A stretch of DNA of 40,248 nt, from NCBI GenBank assembly GCA_002104905.1, contig MCFE01000743.1, positions 1 through 40,248 of the forward strand, read 5' to 3'. This document shows, piece after piece, positions 1 to 11,346 of the stretch. The notes beneath the pieces were generated by a model, which was not told the origin of the DNA, made no database searches, and saw only the letters and a program-made list of their open reading frames with translations. This DNA is from Basidiobolus meristosporus CBS 931.73. Its lineage: Eukaryota; Basidiobolomycota; Basidiobolomycetes; Basidiobolales; Basidiobolaceae. Numbering within the stretch: position 1 is the stretch's first letter; every line of letters begins with the position of its first letter. Made by a program: the position numbers and the translations under genes.

Positions 1-840
1 CTGCCACAGTCTCCACATCCTTCATTTTTGACAGAGTGGAGATCCCACTGACAGACAAAGTACCAATGTGAAGAACTCAAAGGTTATCACAAAGCCTTCA
101 GTGGAGTTTTGGAACATTAATAGGCACACCAAGAGGTTGTAACACTTGTTTAAAAGCAGTGCTCAAGAAAACACACTCAAATATTGCAAGGATTTATTGC
201 AAAGACTAGCAGATGAGGTGCCAGAACTTGCAGTGCCAGCAGAAGACCAGGATGTATGGGAACCAGTGAATGGACAATGGCATACAGCCATAGAGTTCTT
301 TCCAAAGTCATGGAAACAGAGCATTACAGCAGAAATACTTATTGAGTAGTAGATTTTAATGGAGTTACTTGTTGAGTGTGGGGTTGGGCTTAATGTTAGT
401 GTAGGGTATAGGGACTTGTATAGGTCAATATAATTGGCAATTGAGGTACAACTGAAGTTTCAACAGAAATAAATCAATTTGTATGCATGAAAAGTAAGAA
501 AAACAGTTGATTCAGGAAGTAAGGAGTGTGAAAAAGAGGCAATAGCTAATCAATGCACACAAGCTTAGGAGGTGATAGAGTGTCTGGCATCATAAAGTGA
601 GAAAAGTGGCTGAGAACCAATCAAAAGCCATTTCTGTATTGTTGTGATGAAAAATTTTGACCAAGTTTTTTGTGAAGTCTGCAGTGCAATTACTTTCTGA
701 TGGTCTTTGCATGGTGTCCTGACTGGATTGATACCTCTTAGTCACAGGACTTAGAATTTGTGATGACCTTTTGACAGGATCATCACAATTATTTCTCACA
801 GGGGCTATTGCAGTCAAATATAAGTTTTTGATTCATCAAA
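1..840. other. Left-edge stretch with no recognised gene
   Basis: This stretch is AT-leaning and shows only short open frames, the longest about 67 codons (146-349, +), none of which I recognise. It lies just upstream of a decayed Copia polymerase and is probably old repeat sequence. I see no RNA gene, telomeric repeat or clear LTR end here. Confidence 0.4.
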
Positions 841-1430
841 TGGATATAAAAGCTTCATTTTCAGGTGATGAACCTGATGTGGTTGTGTACATAGACCAGC
901 CTGATAGGTTTGTTGTCTAAGATAGCCCCTACTTGGTCTGCATGTTTGAAAAATCCTTATATGGTCTCAAATAATCACCAAAAGCCTGGAATTGTAAAAC
1001 ATATTCATATTAAGAATCTGTGAGTTTCCAAAGAAGTACTGCTGACTATAGAATGTACCATGAGTCAGATGGAGCAAATCCAGTTCTATTAGCTCTATAT
1101 GTGGATGATCTTATTATAGCTGCCAATAACTAAGAAACCTTGGAAGAGACTAAATCCTGCTTATCTAAAGAGTTCACAATGTCTGATCTAAGACAGCTCA
1201 GTTAAAACTTGGGCATAATGTTCTCCATAGACAGAAATACCCAGACTATCACCCTGAGCCAGTCCAAGTATATTCAAGATATATTTAAGAAGTATCAAAT
1301 GGAAGACTGTAAACCAGCAGCTACCCTAATGGAGACAAACCTTAACTTGATCAAAACTCAACCAAATCAAGAGAGCTTGGAGCCATCCAAAAGCCCAGAA
1401 TTCCCTTACCAATCTATAGTTGAACAAACA
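841..1430 (+). pseudogene. Decayed Copia reverse transcriptase (RVT_2) fragment
   Basis: Translated pieces match the Copia polymerase in order. First comes a 'LVCMFEKSLYGLK' block near 935-975, then the catalytic block 'LLALYVDDLIIAANN' near 1087-1130. From 1209 follows 'KYIQDIFKKYQMEDCKPA', the region just after the RT palm. YVDD is the usual Copia catalytic motif. The frame is broken by stops, for example after the YVDD block and after 'RQLS', and the RNase H part is missing: the reading stops making sense after about 1425. It is a dead remnant. Gag, protease and integrase were not found nearby. Confidence 0.85.
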
Positions 1431-1524
1431 GCTGCCAGCTGCCAAGATACCATCATTAGCACTTTAGATAGTTGGCAGAGGACCAGCAAGCATTGTCAGG
1501 CTTTTCACCATTGCATGCAACACA

Positions 1525-1760
1525 TGTTGCAAATTGTGATTCCACCTGCATATGGTATCCACTTGGCCACTTGGATACCAGCCAAAGAATCTTGGCATAT
1601 CTTGCTCAGGTTCTTTGTTGGGATTTGCTGTGGATATTTTACTAAAAATTCAGGTACCAAGGGAATGAAAATGGGATGAGCTGTCCAAATGCCCCTAAAA
1701 TTTTCACACATGCACTTGGGGCCTTCATGAACATTAGACTTGTTCCATCATTCCAGCTGA
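1525..1760 (+). repeat. Probable Copia LTR remnant
   Basis: The stretch begins TGTTGCAAATTGTGATTCCA and contains 'ttgttgggattt', 'caggtacc' and 'tgtccaaa' blocks. These occur in the same order as in the intact LTR at 33,975-34,323. It follows the decayed polymerase, as a 3' LTR would. The far end is too diverged to set. Similarity was judged by eye only. Confidence 0.55.
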
Positions 1761-1763
1761 TCA

Positions 1764-1845
1764 TAGTGCCCAATAGTGCCAGAGCATGCCAGATGGTGCC
1801 TGATCATGCCACAGAGTGCCAGATGGTGCCATAGAGTGCCAATTT
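1764..1845. repeat. Short degenerate tandem repeat (GTGCCAGA-type)
   Basis: Repeated 'agtgcca', 'atgcca' and 'ggtgcc' words recur about every 13-15 bases, for example 'agtgccagatggtgcc'. No coding frame is conserved across the copies. It lies within or next to the LTR remnant. Confidence 0.5.
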
Positions 1846-2516
1846 GGGATCAAAATTGACATGCATATGACCCTAAAATATCAAATTAATAACAAAATAT
1901 ACAGCACTTTCTGGCACAATGGAACAAGTCTATTTTATACATGTTTGCTTTGTGAGAGATTTGCATATCCAGGTGGTCAGTCACCCTCCCAACACCCAGT
2001 TGAGCACAGGACATCCCACTAACCTTGATATCTCTGATGAGTATCACTCATTCAAAGTTACTGTGGATAATAGCAATCCCCCCCCATGCCAATGTGATTG
2101 GTCAAGGACCCCCTCTCTGGCACGAGTTCCAGCTCATTCCCTGGTTGATTCAGATTCGAGGGGAAAAGGGGTCGATCACATGATGGTGGGGGAGGTCAAC
2201 CAATGACCCCGAATAGAACTGCGACCAACGGGCTAGGGAAATACGGGGGATGCGCACGTGAATGGAGGAAGGCTCGGGGACGCATTCTTCCACGGGATGG
2301 GGCGATCGACCGGTCACCCAGAGAGCAGGAAAATTCGATGCGGCTTCGGATCGGGGGAGGGGTGGCGATTTCTCGGGCAAGATACATGGTGCCGAACGAG
2401 TTGGCTCCGACGCCAACCCCTCTCCCCCCTTTACCCACCACCACCACCACCACCATCACCACCTCTCCACTCACCCTTCCCGGTTTCTGATAGACTGCAC
2501 CCCTGTCTCTTCGAGC
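1846..2516. other. Upstream region of the hydrolase gene, with a CACCAC microsatellite
   Basis: No gene is recognised here. Base composition changes near 2,080 from AT-rich repeat sequence to GC-rich sequence, marking the edge of the gene block. A CAC-type microsatellite lies at 2434-2463, about 55 bases before the start codon, so probably in the promoter or 5' leader. Open frames here that read as poly-His or poly-Thr come from this repeat. Confidence 0.5.
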
Positions 2517-3526
2517 ATGAGTAAATTAGCCACTTCACTGGTTGCGCTGCCCAAACTGAAGTTACTCACGAAGGCTTCGAAGTTCGAATCCGAAGTGACC
2601 GTTTATGTCAAAGGTAGGCCGGGGCTTCGAGTGGTGGCCTACCCCACCCACCCCAAGGGTTTAGCTCGACAACTGGCCAGGTCACTCACCGTAACGTAGG
2701 TTTTCTAGCCCAAGGGGAAGATCCGGAGGATTTCAACGCGTGGCTATACTCCCACCGATTGCTGTTACTCTCCCCACGGCACCACTGGGGTGGCCTCTCC
2801 TACGGGTATTTCTCTCCCCCCCCCCACGAACCAGGGGTAGGAAGCGGCTGTTTCGGGACGCTCGAGTGAACTGACCTTCCTATGTTTTCCAGGTACTCCT
2901 GGCCCTCAGGCACCATGAAAACCGCGCAGACCTTCCCGTTTCCCATAGCCACCCTGTCGGGGGCGGCCCTCCTGGTGTACCGGAGCGCGCTGAAGGTCAA
3001 GAACTTCCGGTTCCCCACCCCGGCCACCGTCGTGTCGGCGCTCGCGCTCGACGCGGGTTTGAACACCGCCCGGCTGGCGTACCAATATCACCTAGCCACC
3101 GAGGCGAGCCAGCTACGGGCGGACCTACTGGCGGAGAAGCTGGTTCAACTCCGACGGGAGCATACGCGGGTCCGAATTGTCGGGCACTCCCTTGGGTGTG
3201 GGCATTTACTGGCGGCGGTGCGCGAGTTGACCGAGTCTGACCGACCGGACGTCATCCACCTTTGCGCGCCCGCGGTCAAGGAGGAAACGGTCAAAGACAT
3301 CTTGGCCAGCTCCCCGGCCAAGGAGATGACCTACTGCTACTACACCGACCGAGACCTGACCTTGGCCGCCCTGTTCCGGGTCATGGCCCAGGGCAGCGCC
3401 ATGGGCGAAGTAGGCCTGTCTCAGGAATATCCGAACCTCAAGCCCGTAGACGTCAGCAATCGTTTCGGCATGGTGGTTCATACTAAGTACGCCAGAAAGT
3501 TCCACCACTTCGCCGAGCCTTTGTGA
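2517..3526 (+). CDS. Alpha/beta-hydrolase-fold protein with GHSLG nucleophile motif
   Basis: Three exons fit: 2517-2613, 2700-2805 and 2893-3526, giving about 278 aa. The N-terminal part 'VTVYVKGFLAQGEDPEDF' resembles the strand and oxyanion region of serine hydrolases that carry a '(H/K)GF' motif. The join between exons 2 and 3 then gives 'GYSWPSG', a motif seen in DUF726/DUF900-type hydrolases. Exon 3 holds 'VRIVGHSLGCG', the nucleophile elbow with the predicted catalytic Ser. An acid and a late His ('HTKYARKFHHF') could complete a triad. No signal peptide is evident. A second in-frame acceptor (TAG ending at 2708) would remove two or three residues next to the GF motif, so the first acceptor is preferred. 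The substrate is unknown. Confidence 0.75.
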
Positions 3527-3997
3527 CCAGCACCGTTTCTTCACATCTCCCACCCCCCCCACCCCCGTCCCCGTCCCCATTGTAGATAAAGATGAATTCT
3601 GGTCGCAGTATCGAGGCTTGTTCTTCACTTCGGAATATTGCTGTAGAGCATATGCATTGTTGTCAGACGTACAACGTAGAATACGGAACGCCCGCCGTGA
3701 ATCGGTTCAAGCCTAATCCAGGATCGAGGTTGGATTGGCGGGGCCCATTCCGGAATGAAGTGAACCGGGATCACGCAAAGGGGGGGGGGCCAGGTAGCAG
3801 GGATTGGATGAAAAAAAAGGATCCCAAGGGAAGGTCGAAAAAAGAACAAAAAACGAGTCCGGCCGAGGGAATTTTCGTAGAAAAAAGAAGGGTCGCCCGG
3901 AAATCAGGCCAGCTTCGTTAGACAGACTTCAGAGGTATATCCCTTGTTAGGTTGTGGCCAAGTACGGTTCCGGTGAATAGTTGAACAGCAATAAAGA
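3527..3997. other. Intergenic, hydrolase 3' region to TRM11 promoter
   Basis: The stretch contains C-rich runs (3549-3580), a nine-base G run near 3781 and A-rich runs. An open frame at 3592-3921 has low-complexity Lys/Gly/Arg content and no family features, so I treat it as non-coding. The sequence 'aataaag' just before the TRM11 start is not a promoter element I can assign. Confidence 0.5.
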
Positions 3998-6026
3998 ATG
4001 CCCCAGTACCTTATCCAGTTCGCTCAGGCCCACGACGAGTTTCGTCTGCCTGAGCTACACTCCCTGATGAAGCTTGAGAACGTCCACCTGGAATACGATC
4101 CCGTGAAGTACGACAGCTTAGTAAGTACCCTCCCCCACTCTAGCGTGTCGAGTGACCCGTCGTGGAGCTGACCAACCGTGTTTTCAACTCACCTAGTCCC
4201 CTTTCCTCGTCGTGAACCTCGCAAACGACGAAGAGGCCTACAAACTGGTGCAACGTGCCATTCTTATTAAGTAAGTGGTTATAGTATACGTGGCATGAGT
4301 CGGTCGTGGAACTGACAGTTGGAACGCGCAGAGGGATTTATGAGCTCTGGGCGGTAGGAGAGACCTATGAGGAGGTGCACGAGAAGCTCAAGGCGAGCCA
4401 AGAAAAGTGGGTTAGTCTGTTTGTGTACGTTGACCTGGAGGCAAAATTGGTACCTAACTGGCTTCGATCAGCCCGCATACAGCAACTGCTCGTTCAAGTT
4501 CACAGTGGACGCCTTCGGTGGCACCCGCTCTCTACAGGAGCAGATTGATATCATCAACACCTTCTCGTTCCTTGGATTCGAGGGTCCGATCGACCTCAAG
4601 AACCCACAAGCCCACTTCCGGATCATCGAGGACTATGGTTTGGACCCCAGCAGATTAACTCCCCCCACCAAACCCTACACAATCTACATGGGTCGACAGG
4701 TCCGTACCTTTTGTTTCTCTTGTCCCAGTGCGGCCACTGATCTCGACTGCTCCCATTTAGATCGCCCTCGGAAAGCGTGATTTGATCGATGTCTACAACC
4801 TGAAGAAGAGAAAGTTCATCGGAAACACTTCCATGGACGCCGAGCTCTCCCTTGTCATGGCCAACCAGGCACTCGCCACCAAGGGAAAGCTCGTCTACGA
4901 CCCATTTGTTGGGACTGGTGAGTGACCGGTGCTGATTTTGCTAAAACGGGTCTAGCTAACCCTTCCCTTCTCTTCTCTTCAAAAGGAAGTTTCCTTGTTA
5001 CCTGTGCCCACTTTGGAGCCCTGACCATGGGGTCCGATATCGACGGCCGACAAATCCGCGGCAAAGGTGAGCAACGTCCGAGGTTGGCGGGCCCCTGTTA
5101 CCCTTGTTGACCACTTCTCTCCAGGAAAAACCTCGATCCGGTCGAACGTGGAGCAATACGCGCTCTACGACCGCGTTCTTGACACCGCCGTTTTCGATAT
5201 CTGCCGCAACCCTTGGAGACAGCAGACCTTCTTCGATGCCATCGTCACAGGTTCGGCCCATCCCCTCTCTCCACTGCCTTACTTCCTGACTAACCCTGCT
5301 TCCCTGATTTCTAGATCGTAAGTACCTCTTATTGTTGTTGCGGGCGCCGGGATCTTAACCTGGCTTGTTGACATTCACTAGCACCCTACGGAGTCAGAGC
5401 CGGAGCCAAGAGACTGGGCCGAAAGAACGGCACCATCCCGGAGCTCGGGTTGAAGGAGATCGAGGGCGTGCCAAACCATCTGTCAGTAAATTTTCGGCTG
5501 AGCACCACCACCTAGACCCTACCTAATCCAAGAATTGCCTCGACAGACGTGAGGACTACTACCCACCCACCGTACCCTACGAGATGTCCGAGGTGCTGCA
5601 GGATCTGCTGGAGTTCGCGGCCCGCTTCCTAAACTTGGGCGGACGATTGGTGTACTGGCTACCGACAGTTGCCGAGGAGTAAGTAAACATTGGATGGCTG
5701 GTTTGAGGGAAATTTTGACTCAAGTGATTTCTCCCCTCCCCCGTAGATACTCCATCACAGACGTGCCTCAACACCCTTGCATGGAGTTGATCGCCAACAG
5801 CGAGCAACCTTTCGGAACATGGAGTCGTCGACTCATCACCATGGAGAAGGTCAAGGAATATTCTCCGGCCTCCCTCGACAAGGTCAACGTTGCCAGGGAC
5901 ACTGAAAGTGAACAGAGTGCCCCCTCCTCACCCAACCTTGGTCACTCCAACTTCCGTGAAAAGTACTTCACCCTAGGCGGACCCAAGAAAGCCACCAAAA
6001 AGGAGCACGAAGCCCCATCAGCTTAA
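3998..6026 (+). CDS. TRM11: tRNA (guanine(10)-N2)-methyltransferase catalytic subunit Trm11
   Basis: Trm11, with its partner Trm112, makes m2G at position 10 of tRNAs in the cytoplasm. Eleven exons fit: 3998-4120, 4197-4270, 4332-4410, 4472-4699, 4761-4917, 4986-5066, 5125-5250, 5315-5317, 5382-5481, 5547-5678 and 5747-6026. They give 460 aa, close to the usual Trm11 length. The N-terminal half ('CSFKFTVDAFGG') matches the THUMP-like region. The SAM site is 'VYDPFVGTGSFLVTCAHFG' and the catalytic motif IV is DPPYG, followed by 'VRAGAKRLGRK' as in Trm11. The C-terminal tail is Lys/Ser-rich. The DPPYG motif is complete only if a three-base exon is included; skipping it stays in frame but gives APYG. 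Identity is secure from motifs; the exon ends are inferred. Confidence 0.95.
5315..5317 (+). other. 3-nt microexon (ATC) of TRM11
   Basis: The microexon is preceded by a good acceptor ('tgatttctag') and followed by a strong donor (GTAAGTAC). It adds A-T-C between the G ending exon 7 at 5250 and the CA opening the next exon at 5382. This creates GAT-CCA-CCC-TAC, the catalytic DPPY. Reading through the donor instead meets a stop, and skipping the microexon gives GCA-CCC-TAC (APY). Confidence 0.75.
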
Positions 6027-6369
6027 GCGTAGGCTCCCTCCCCCCTCCCCCCCCCAGGACATTTCTTTTGTGTCCCTGACCAACCGCTTCCCCTCTTCCT
6101 TCCCTCACTCTCAACCCATTTCCTTACGCCTCGGCGATCACGATTTTGCTCCAGGGGATGCTTGTTTGGCTTCTTCATAGAGTTTGCAATAAATGAGTTC
6201 TATTGATTTATTTGGAATAGTATACCTACTACGGTTGCTCAAGTAATATATGAATCAACATACACATCCCGGTGATCACTGATCCGGAATACATGTGGTT
6301 GGAATAAGTACAGGTTTGTTACACCACAGTCTATCGCCCGTCAGCGATGGCTAATGGAACGGCGGACGT
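6027..6369. terminator. Shared 3' region between convergent TRM11 and CTF4
   Basis: Pyrimidine-rich sequence follows the TRM11 stop. A TRM11-sense polyadenylation signal (AATAAA) lies near 6189. The CTF4 message must end in the same interval on the other strand, so the 3' ends of the two transcripts probably overlap or abut. Confidence 0.55.
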
Positions 6370-9300
6370 TCAGTCCTCGTCGTCGTTGGTCGGCTTGAAC
6401 TTCTTCTCGATCCGGATGTTCTGCGACAACGCGGTTGGTTTAGAGTACTGGTTGAGGGTAAAGGTGGGGGTAGGAGTAGAAGTAGGGGTGAGGGAGGTCA
6501 CTTACCGAAGACGGCTTGAAGGCGAAGCCCGCTAGTGTCGACTGTGTCTTGCGCTTTCTGGACATTTGATCAAGGCCATCATCCTTGGTCATATTCTCCT
6601 GGGTCTCCTCAAAAAAGCTGTTAGTTCGGTCAATATCGTGGGACTGACGAGGGCTGACAACGGCAAACGGGTTACCCCCCTTGCCGCTGGGCTGAGCTTT
6701 CTTCGGGGTGTAAGCTGTGAGGCAAGTCGAAGTTAGCTCGACGATGGAAGAGCCGCTGAAATAATGAACATCCACCAACTTTTGGTGACAGGTCGTCTTG
6801 CGGACTTTGCCCGAGTGGGAGAACCGAAGTCTTGGAGCTGGGTGTCCTCGTTGGAGTCGGGTAGTGCGATATCCTCCTGTTGAAGTGTCTCGCTGGTGTT
6901 GGGGCGGCTCTCAATAAGTTGTGGTGAAGAGCTCACTTCGCGCTGTTGATGTCTGATGGATCTGATACTTGGGATCGCTGTCCTGCTCGGGTCTCGTTTC
7001 GAAACCTCCCGGGTGATCTCTCGCGGCTGATAATCGATACTACGCTCCTGTTTCTGCTGCTCTTCGATCAATCGAGCCTAAACAAGGATGTGCTTAGCCC
7101 TACAAGACAAATGTCGGTCATTCCATGGCCTGACTAACCTCCTTCACCAGGTTCATACGCTCCGCCAAGGCAGACAATCGATGGAAAACGGCAATCTTGA
7201 TGGCGGCGTCGATATGCTGTGGCAAATGGAGCAGGGTCACAAGCTCCAAGGCTTTCTGGATTCGGTCCGTCTTGCATGCGGTCTACCGAAGATCAGAGAA
7301 ATGGGTGAATCATCCGGTTTGCCCACATCAATCCGCCCACCCGCTTACCTGAATCAGCTGAAGGATGTATTTATCCATCTCGGTTCTTCTCTTCAAGAGT
7401 TGAATCTCGAGCTCTTCCTCGTCGGTGATGACTTGCTCCACCTGCTTGGCCATGATACTGCCTCTCATGACTCTTTCTTCCAATTCACCCATCTGAGAGT
7501 CCAGGTGGAGTAATGGGATCTGAAGGTTAAGCTCGCTGATGATTGGCTTGGGGAATTGTGGGTACTCCGTTTCTCCCTAGTGAATGCCTTTAGGATGGGC
7601 CGTACCGTGTGTTACGCTGACCAGGGGTACGAATGCTTACCTTGCAGACCACACACATGAATTGAGATTCCGTGACTCCAACCGCCCAGTAAGTCTCTTG
7701 CTTGTTCTGGCTAGTGGCCCAGGCTTGGGAGTCGAGAACCGGGACCCAGTTACCCGGGGTGCTGCCTTGATAATTTTCGAGAATTCTCAACACCCCCTCA
7801 TCGTCGTACGAGACCGGATGCTATACAGAGCAAACATCATTAGAATTCAGGCCATATGCCGACGTGACGGAGCTGTTACCCCAATATCCGAGAAATCAAG
7901 CCATGCCAGTTGTGCACTGCTTGAAAGCGGAAAGTCTCCCTGCTGAATGATCTTGTGGATCTCGACGTTGTAAAGAGTATATGTGAGTCGGGAGTAGTTG
8001 TCTAGATCAAGGTTGGTGAGAGATGGGTGGGAGACCATGGCGAGTCGGGCACACGACTTGGCTTACCATTCTGATTGCCGTGAGCAAGAAGAAGGTGCTG
8101 ATCGTAGGCAGCGATGGAAATTACTGGCAGAGTGGAGAATACCCAGGTCTGGATCCCGCTGTAGGAGAATAGACGCACATAATTCTTTGAAGTGACCACC
8201 ACGGCTCCTTTGCTGGTTAGCGCTATCACTTCAGCGGGGATTAATTTCACAGGCGTCGGGCTGAATGGGGGATTACTACTTACACTCAGCGTCTTCACCA
8301 GGAGGCAACTGGACTGTCCACTCACTTTTGGTGGCCCAGCTTTCGAAAGGCCGGTAAAACACGGTGCTGGCCACCTCATCATGCGACTTGACCGCAAACA
8401 AGGCGCCACGTTTGCCTGGCGAAATTGGAATCGGTAAGCAAATACACCAGGAGCATGTAGTCAAAAATTCGAACCAACCAAGATATGCATGAGAGTATTT
8501 GTAAGGATCGCTAAAGTGGAAGCCGCGATGAGTAGATTTGTCATGGAACTCGACGGTAACTGTGGCGTGATCCCCTTGATCAATCGAAATGATCACCCCG
8601 GTCATGTTGAATGCTAGGTTCCAACAGGGCAATGGTTAATAGCTATTTGCTACGCATGAATGGGATTCTGTCATGTTACCAAGGTATCGGTGGTTCGCTT
8701 GATAAGGAGTGTTTCCAGGCTGTAACGGGTAGATGTCCGCCGAAGCCATTGCTGTGGAAGAAAGCATTAGGCAATGCGCGCTGGAGCAAAGAAAGTGCGT
8801 TGGTTACTTGGAATTGGGTTAAACACTTGATGTCTTTTTTTCCCCATCTCCTCGTCGTCGATAAAGGAATCCATGTCGCTTTCGTCCAACACCACCAACT
8901 CTTCTGTAGTAGGCAACTGGTGAGTAGGAGGCGTCAATGTAATGAACTACAGTAGCATTGACCTTCTTCCTTTTCCTCTAGTTCCGCCACGACGTCGTCA
9001 TCAAACATCCCGTGCAGGTCGTTGCTCTTCTCCTTCTTCATAACCACGGGGTCAGGAAGGTTCTTATCAACAGATATCACATTGTCCCAGGTCATAAGCT
9101 GGCCCATAGTATCGACCTAAATAGCGAACCATGAGTACATTGGTGTTCAGCACGACTGAGTAGTGCTAATACATACATAGGATACAGTGTTTTTCCTAGG
9201 ATGCCAAGCAATGTCACTAACAGTGGCTGAATGCTTCTGACTAAGAAGTCACATGGTTAGGCTCTGATCGTCAAACATCAAATCCCCTATACATGTCACC

Positions 9301-10525
9301 TGGCAATGGTCACTTTTCTTTCCATCTCCCACACTAGCACCTGGCAATCGACAGCTGAAGAAATCAGGTACTTCCCATTCGGAGACCAGCGAAGGACAGA
9401 GACGTTCTGCAAAGAAATAGAGTTAGATGCGAGTTAACTCACCCGCGGGCAAATGTTGGCCACTGACCGAGGAATGTCCGTCGTTTAAGACGTGCGATGT
9501 GGTCCAGTTTTCGGTGCTCAGAATCAAGATATCTAGCGCTGAATGAATATATGCCGGCTTCGATGAAAAAGGCTAGGACGCTACCTTTGTTTTTTCCTGG
9601 TACAGCCAGATACTTTCCATCTGGGTGCCATTGCAGGCTCACTCGTTCGCCCGATCTACCAATATGTGGGTTAGTGAATGTTAGGGTGTGTTAAGTCCGA
9701 GATCCATGGGACTTACGGAGCGTCGGAACTGGTCGAGATCTTGGTCAGCGTCTTGACTAGAGGCTCTTCTTGACGATTTAGGTCCCAGATTTTGACCGTT
9801 CCATCACAGTCGAGCGAAGCCTGTAGAGAGTGGTAAGTGAGGGACGTTTAGTGAAATTTGTGCCTAGAACTTACCAGTAACCCGCCCTTGGGATGGAAAC
9901 TGACTGCTTGCAGCCCCTTCCCGTGGCCCTTTAAGATGCGGATGTCCGATATATTCATCAGGTTGACAATTTTGATGTTTTGCTCGCTTGAATAGAAAAG
10001 GTAAGAACTCGGCCATCTTGGCAGCAACATAGACGCCACCTACTCAGAAGCTACTGCCAGCTCGAGGCCGTTTGGATTGAACGAGACACTGCGAATAGGG
10101 AGTGTACAACGTGTAACCAAGGTCTCCATCTTCAACGAAGGGTGGCTAAACAGCCGCACAGCATTGTCCTCGCAACCAGTGGCAATTTGAGAGTTCTACA
10201 ATATCAAGGTGTGCTCAGGCACGATTCAAGCCTTTGGCACCAAACAAAGTGTATCCTTACGAGTGCGTCTATGCAAGTGACCGCTTCGGTGTGCCCGTCA
10301 ATAAGGGCTGCTTCAGAGTCTCTTTCTTCTGGAGAAGTTTTGAAAACGCGGCATAGGCTATCCGTGCCGCCAGTGATGATTTCGCTAGAAAAAAAAGTTT
10401 AGGCCATGGAGCGCGATAAAGGTATGGTATCCTGCTAGCACTCACTCTCCAGTCGTGCCATAAGCGACTACTGTACTTCCCTCCGAATGGGCGAAGCGAG
10501 GGTGAACTTTTGTGAAGGAGGGCAT
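6370..10525 (-). CDS. CTF4: Replisome adaptor Ctf4 / AND-1 (WDHD1, Mcl1)
   Basis: Ctf4 is the trimeric hub that links CMG helicase, polymerase alpha-primase and other clients at the replication fork. About 22 exons from ATG 10525-10523 to stop 6372-6370 join in frame to about 965 aa, near yeast length (927). The N-terminal WD40 propeller shows blades such as 'EIITGGTDSLCRVFK', 'ASLDCDGTVKIWDL', 'SVSFNPNGLELAVAS' and 'SVLRWSPNGKYLISS'. An acidic linker ('FIDDEEM') follows. The SepB beta-propeller carries the family signature 'YYRPFESWA-SEWTVQLP' as 'FYRPFESWATKSEWTVQL', then 'LWV/SYDDEGVLRIL'. The helical bundle is 'KPIISELNLQIPLLHLD' to 'AIKIAVFHRLSALAERMN'. A disordered tail ends 'KKFKPTNDDED'. 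No HMG box is present, as in other fungi. The exon 14/15 join near 8280-8260 is the least certain. Confidence 0.95.
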
Positions 10526-11009
10526 GGTCTAGAGTGTATACCGTGTTCTATTCCAAGGGGCTTTTATTTTTGGTTTGCAACCGAAAGGTAAAGAATACGA
10601 TATCAGATATCTGCTAGTTGAGGTTCTATGAAGCGTGAACCTTTTGTTCTTATCCAGATTTCTCCGGACTCACCACAGTGAAGGTGCTTTAATGTTTGGC
10701 TTTCATCCGAAATATAAACAAAACTTGATGATCCACCATTTCCACGATATGATTGGTCTGGACGCAATGTTTTTGAAAGCTGCGACCAGATCAAGCAATT
10801 CCAACATACTGACCAGCTAATCGGCTTGAATAAATGCGTCCTTTAGACTCTGACGAAAGTGGGATAGCCATGTTGATCCAATCTACTGCCAATCACCGAC
10901 AATGCCTGATCCTCAATTTACACCGTGACTACCATGCAGCAGTCCAAATGCTGCAGCATTCAACCAGGTAACAGGCGAGCCCGAAGACTGCTCAAGAGTA
11001 GACACATGA
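10526..11009. other. Intergenic, CTF4 promoter side
   Basis: No gene is recognised. Short open frames of 61-63 codons on both strands (10603-10794, 10635-10820) overlap each other and show no family features. The CTF4 promoter must lie directly right of 10525; no TATA box is obvious there. Confidence 0.4.
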
Positions 11010-11324
11010 AATTGTGGGCAAACAGGGATACTTTATTAAATCAAAGAGCTGAAGACAAATAACGTAGAAAACGGAGCGGTGCACCTCTGTACCACATTGG
11101 AATGAGCTAGGAGAGTGCAATTGAAACTGCGGTTAGTAAAAAGGACGACGACGATTGTTGGCAATTCAAGAAAATTCCATTATCAGTCAAAGAGGTTTCT
11201 ACACGAACTTAGTTCAGGTAATACATGCTATAATTTGATACATCATGTGGAGGAATTCTTCTTGAAAAGACAGGAGATTCTCACTTACCAGAGGGCTCGC
11301 GCGGTAAATAGCTAGAGTGGATGA
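11010..11324 (-). ncRNA. Small spliced non-coding transcript, probable snoRNA host
   Basis: The parts of an RNA polymerase II transcript are present on the minus strand. There is a TATA box (11354-11347), exon 1 ending at 11289 with a strong donor (GTAAGTGAG), and an intron of 162 nt. A perfect branch site (TACTAAC) sits five bases before the CGCAG acceptor, exon 2 starts at 11126, and an AATAAA signal lies near 11036. Exon 1 has no ATG and the spliced exons show no sensible reading frame, so the mature RNA looks non-coding. Transcription start and cleavage site are inferred from the signals. The intron contains the C/D snoRNA candidate listed next. Confidence 0.55.
11179..11250 (-). ncRNA. 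C/D box snoRNA candidate, predicted 18S rRNA 2'-O-methylation guide
   Basis: In RNA sense the element has box C AUGAUGU (11246-11240), an internal D' box CUGA (11217-11214) and a D box CUGA (11186-11183). A short terminal stem is possible (UCC/GGA flanks). Directly upstream of D' the 11 bases AGCAUGUAUUA are complementary to the conserved 18S rRNA segment UAAUACAUGCU. The fifth nucleotide upstream of D' pairs with the U in AAUAC, which corresponds to the methylated U172 position in human 18S (SNORD45 target). No target was recognised for the D-box guide. Box C departs from consensus at its last base. It lies inside an intron, as many snoRNAs do. Confidence 0.55.
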
Positions 11325-11346
11325 CTTCTTTAGTGTAATGGGCCTG

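Noticed and set aside
2203-2699. Overlapping poly-His, poly-Thr and poly-Val frames
   Set aside because: They are products of the CAC microsatellite read in different frames.
3206-3628. Minus-strand frame of 140 codons
   Set aside because: It is a GC-rich shadow of the hydrolase exon 3 on the other strand.
3592-3921. 109-codon + strand frame between hydrolase and TRM11
   Set aside because: Low-complexity Lys/Gly/Arg content across homopolymer runs; no start context or splice partner. Treated as untranslated sequence.
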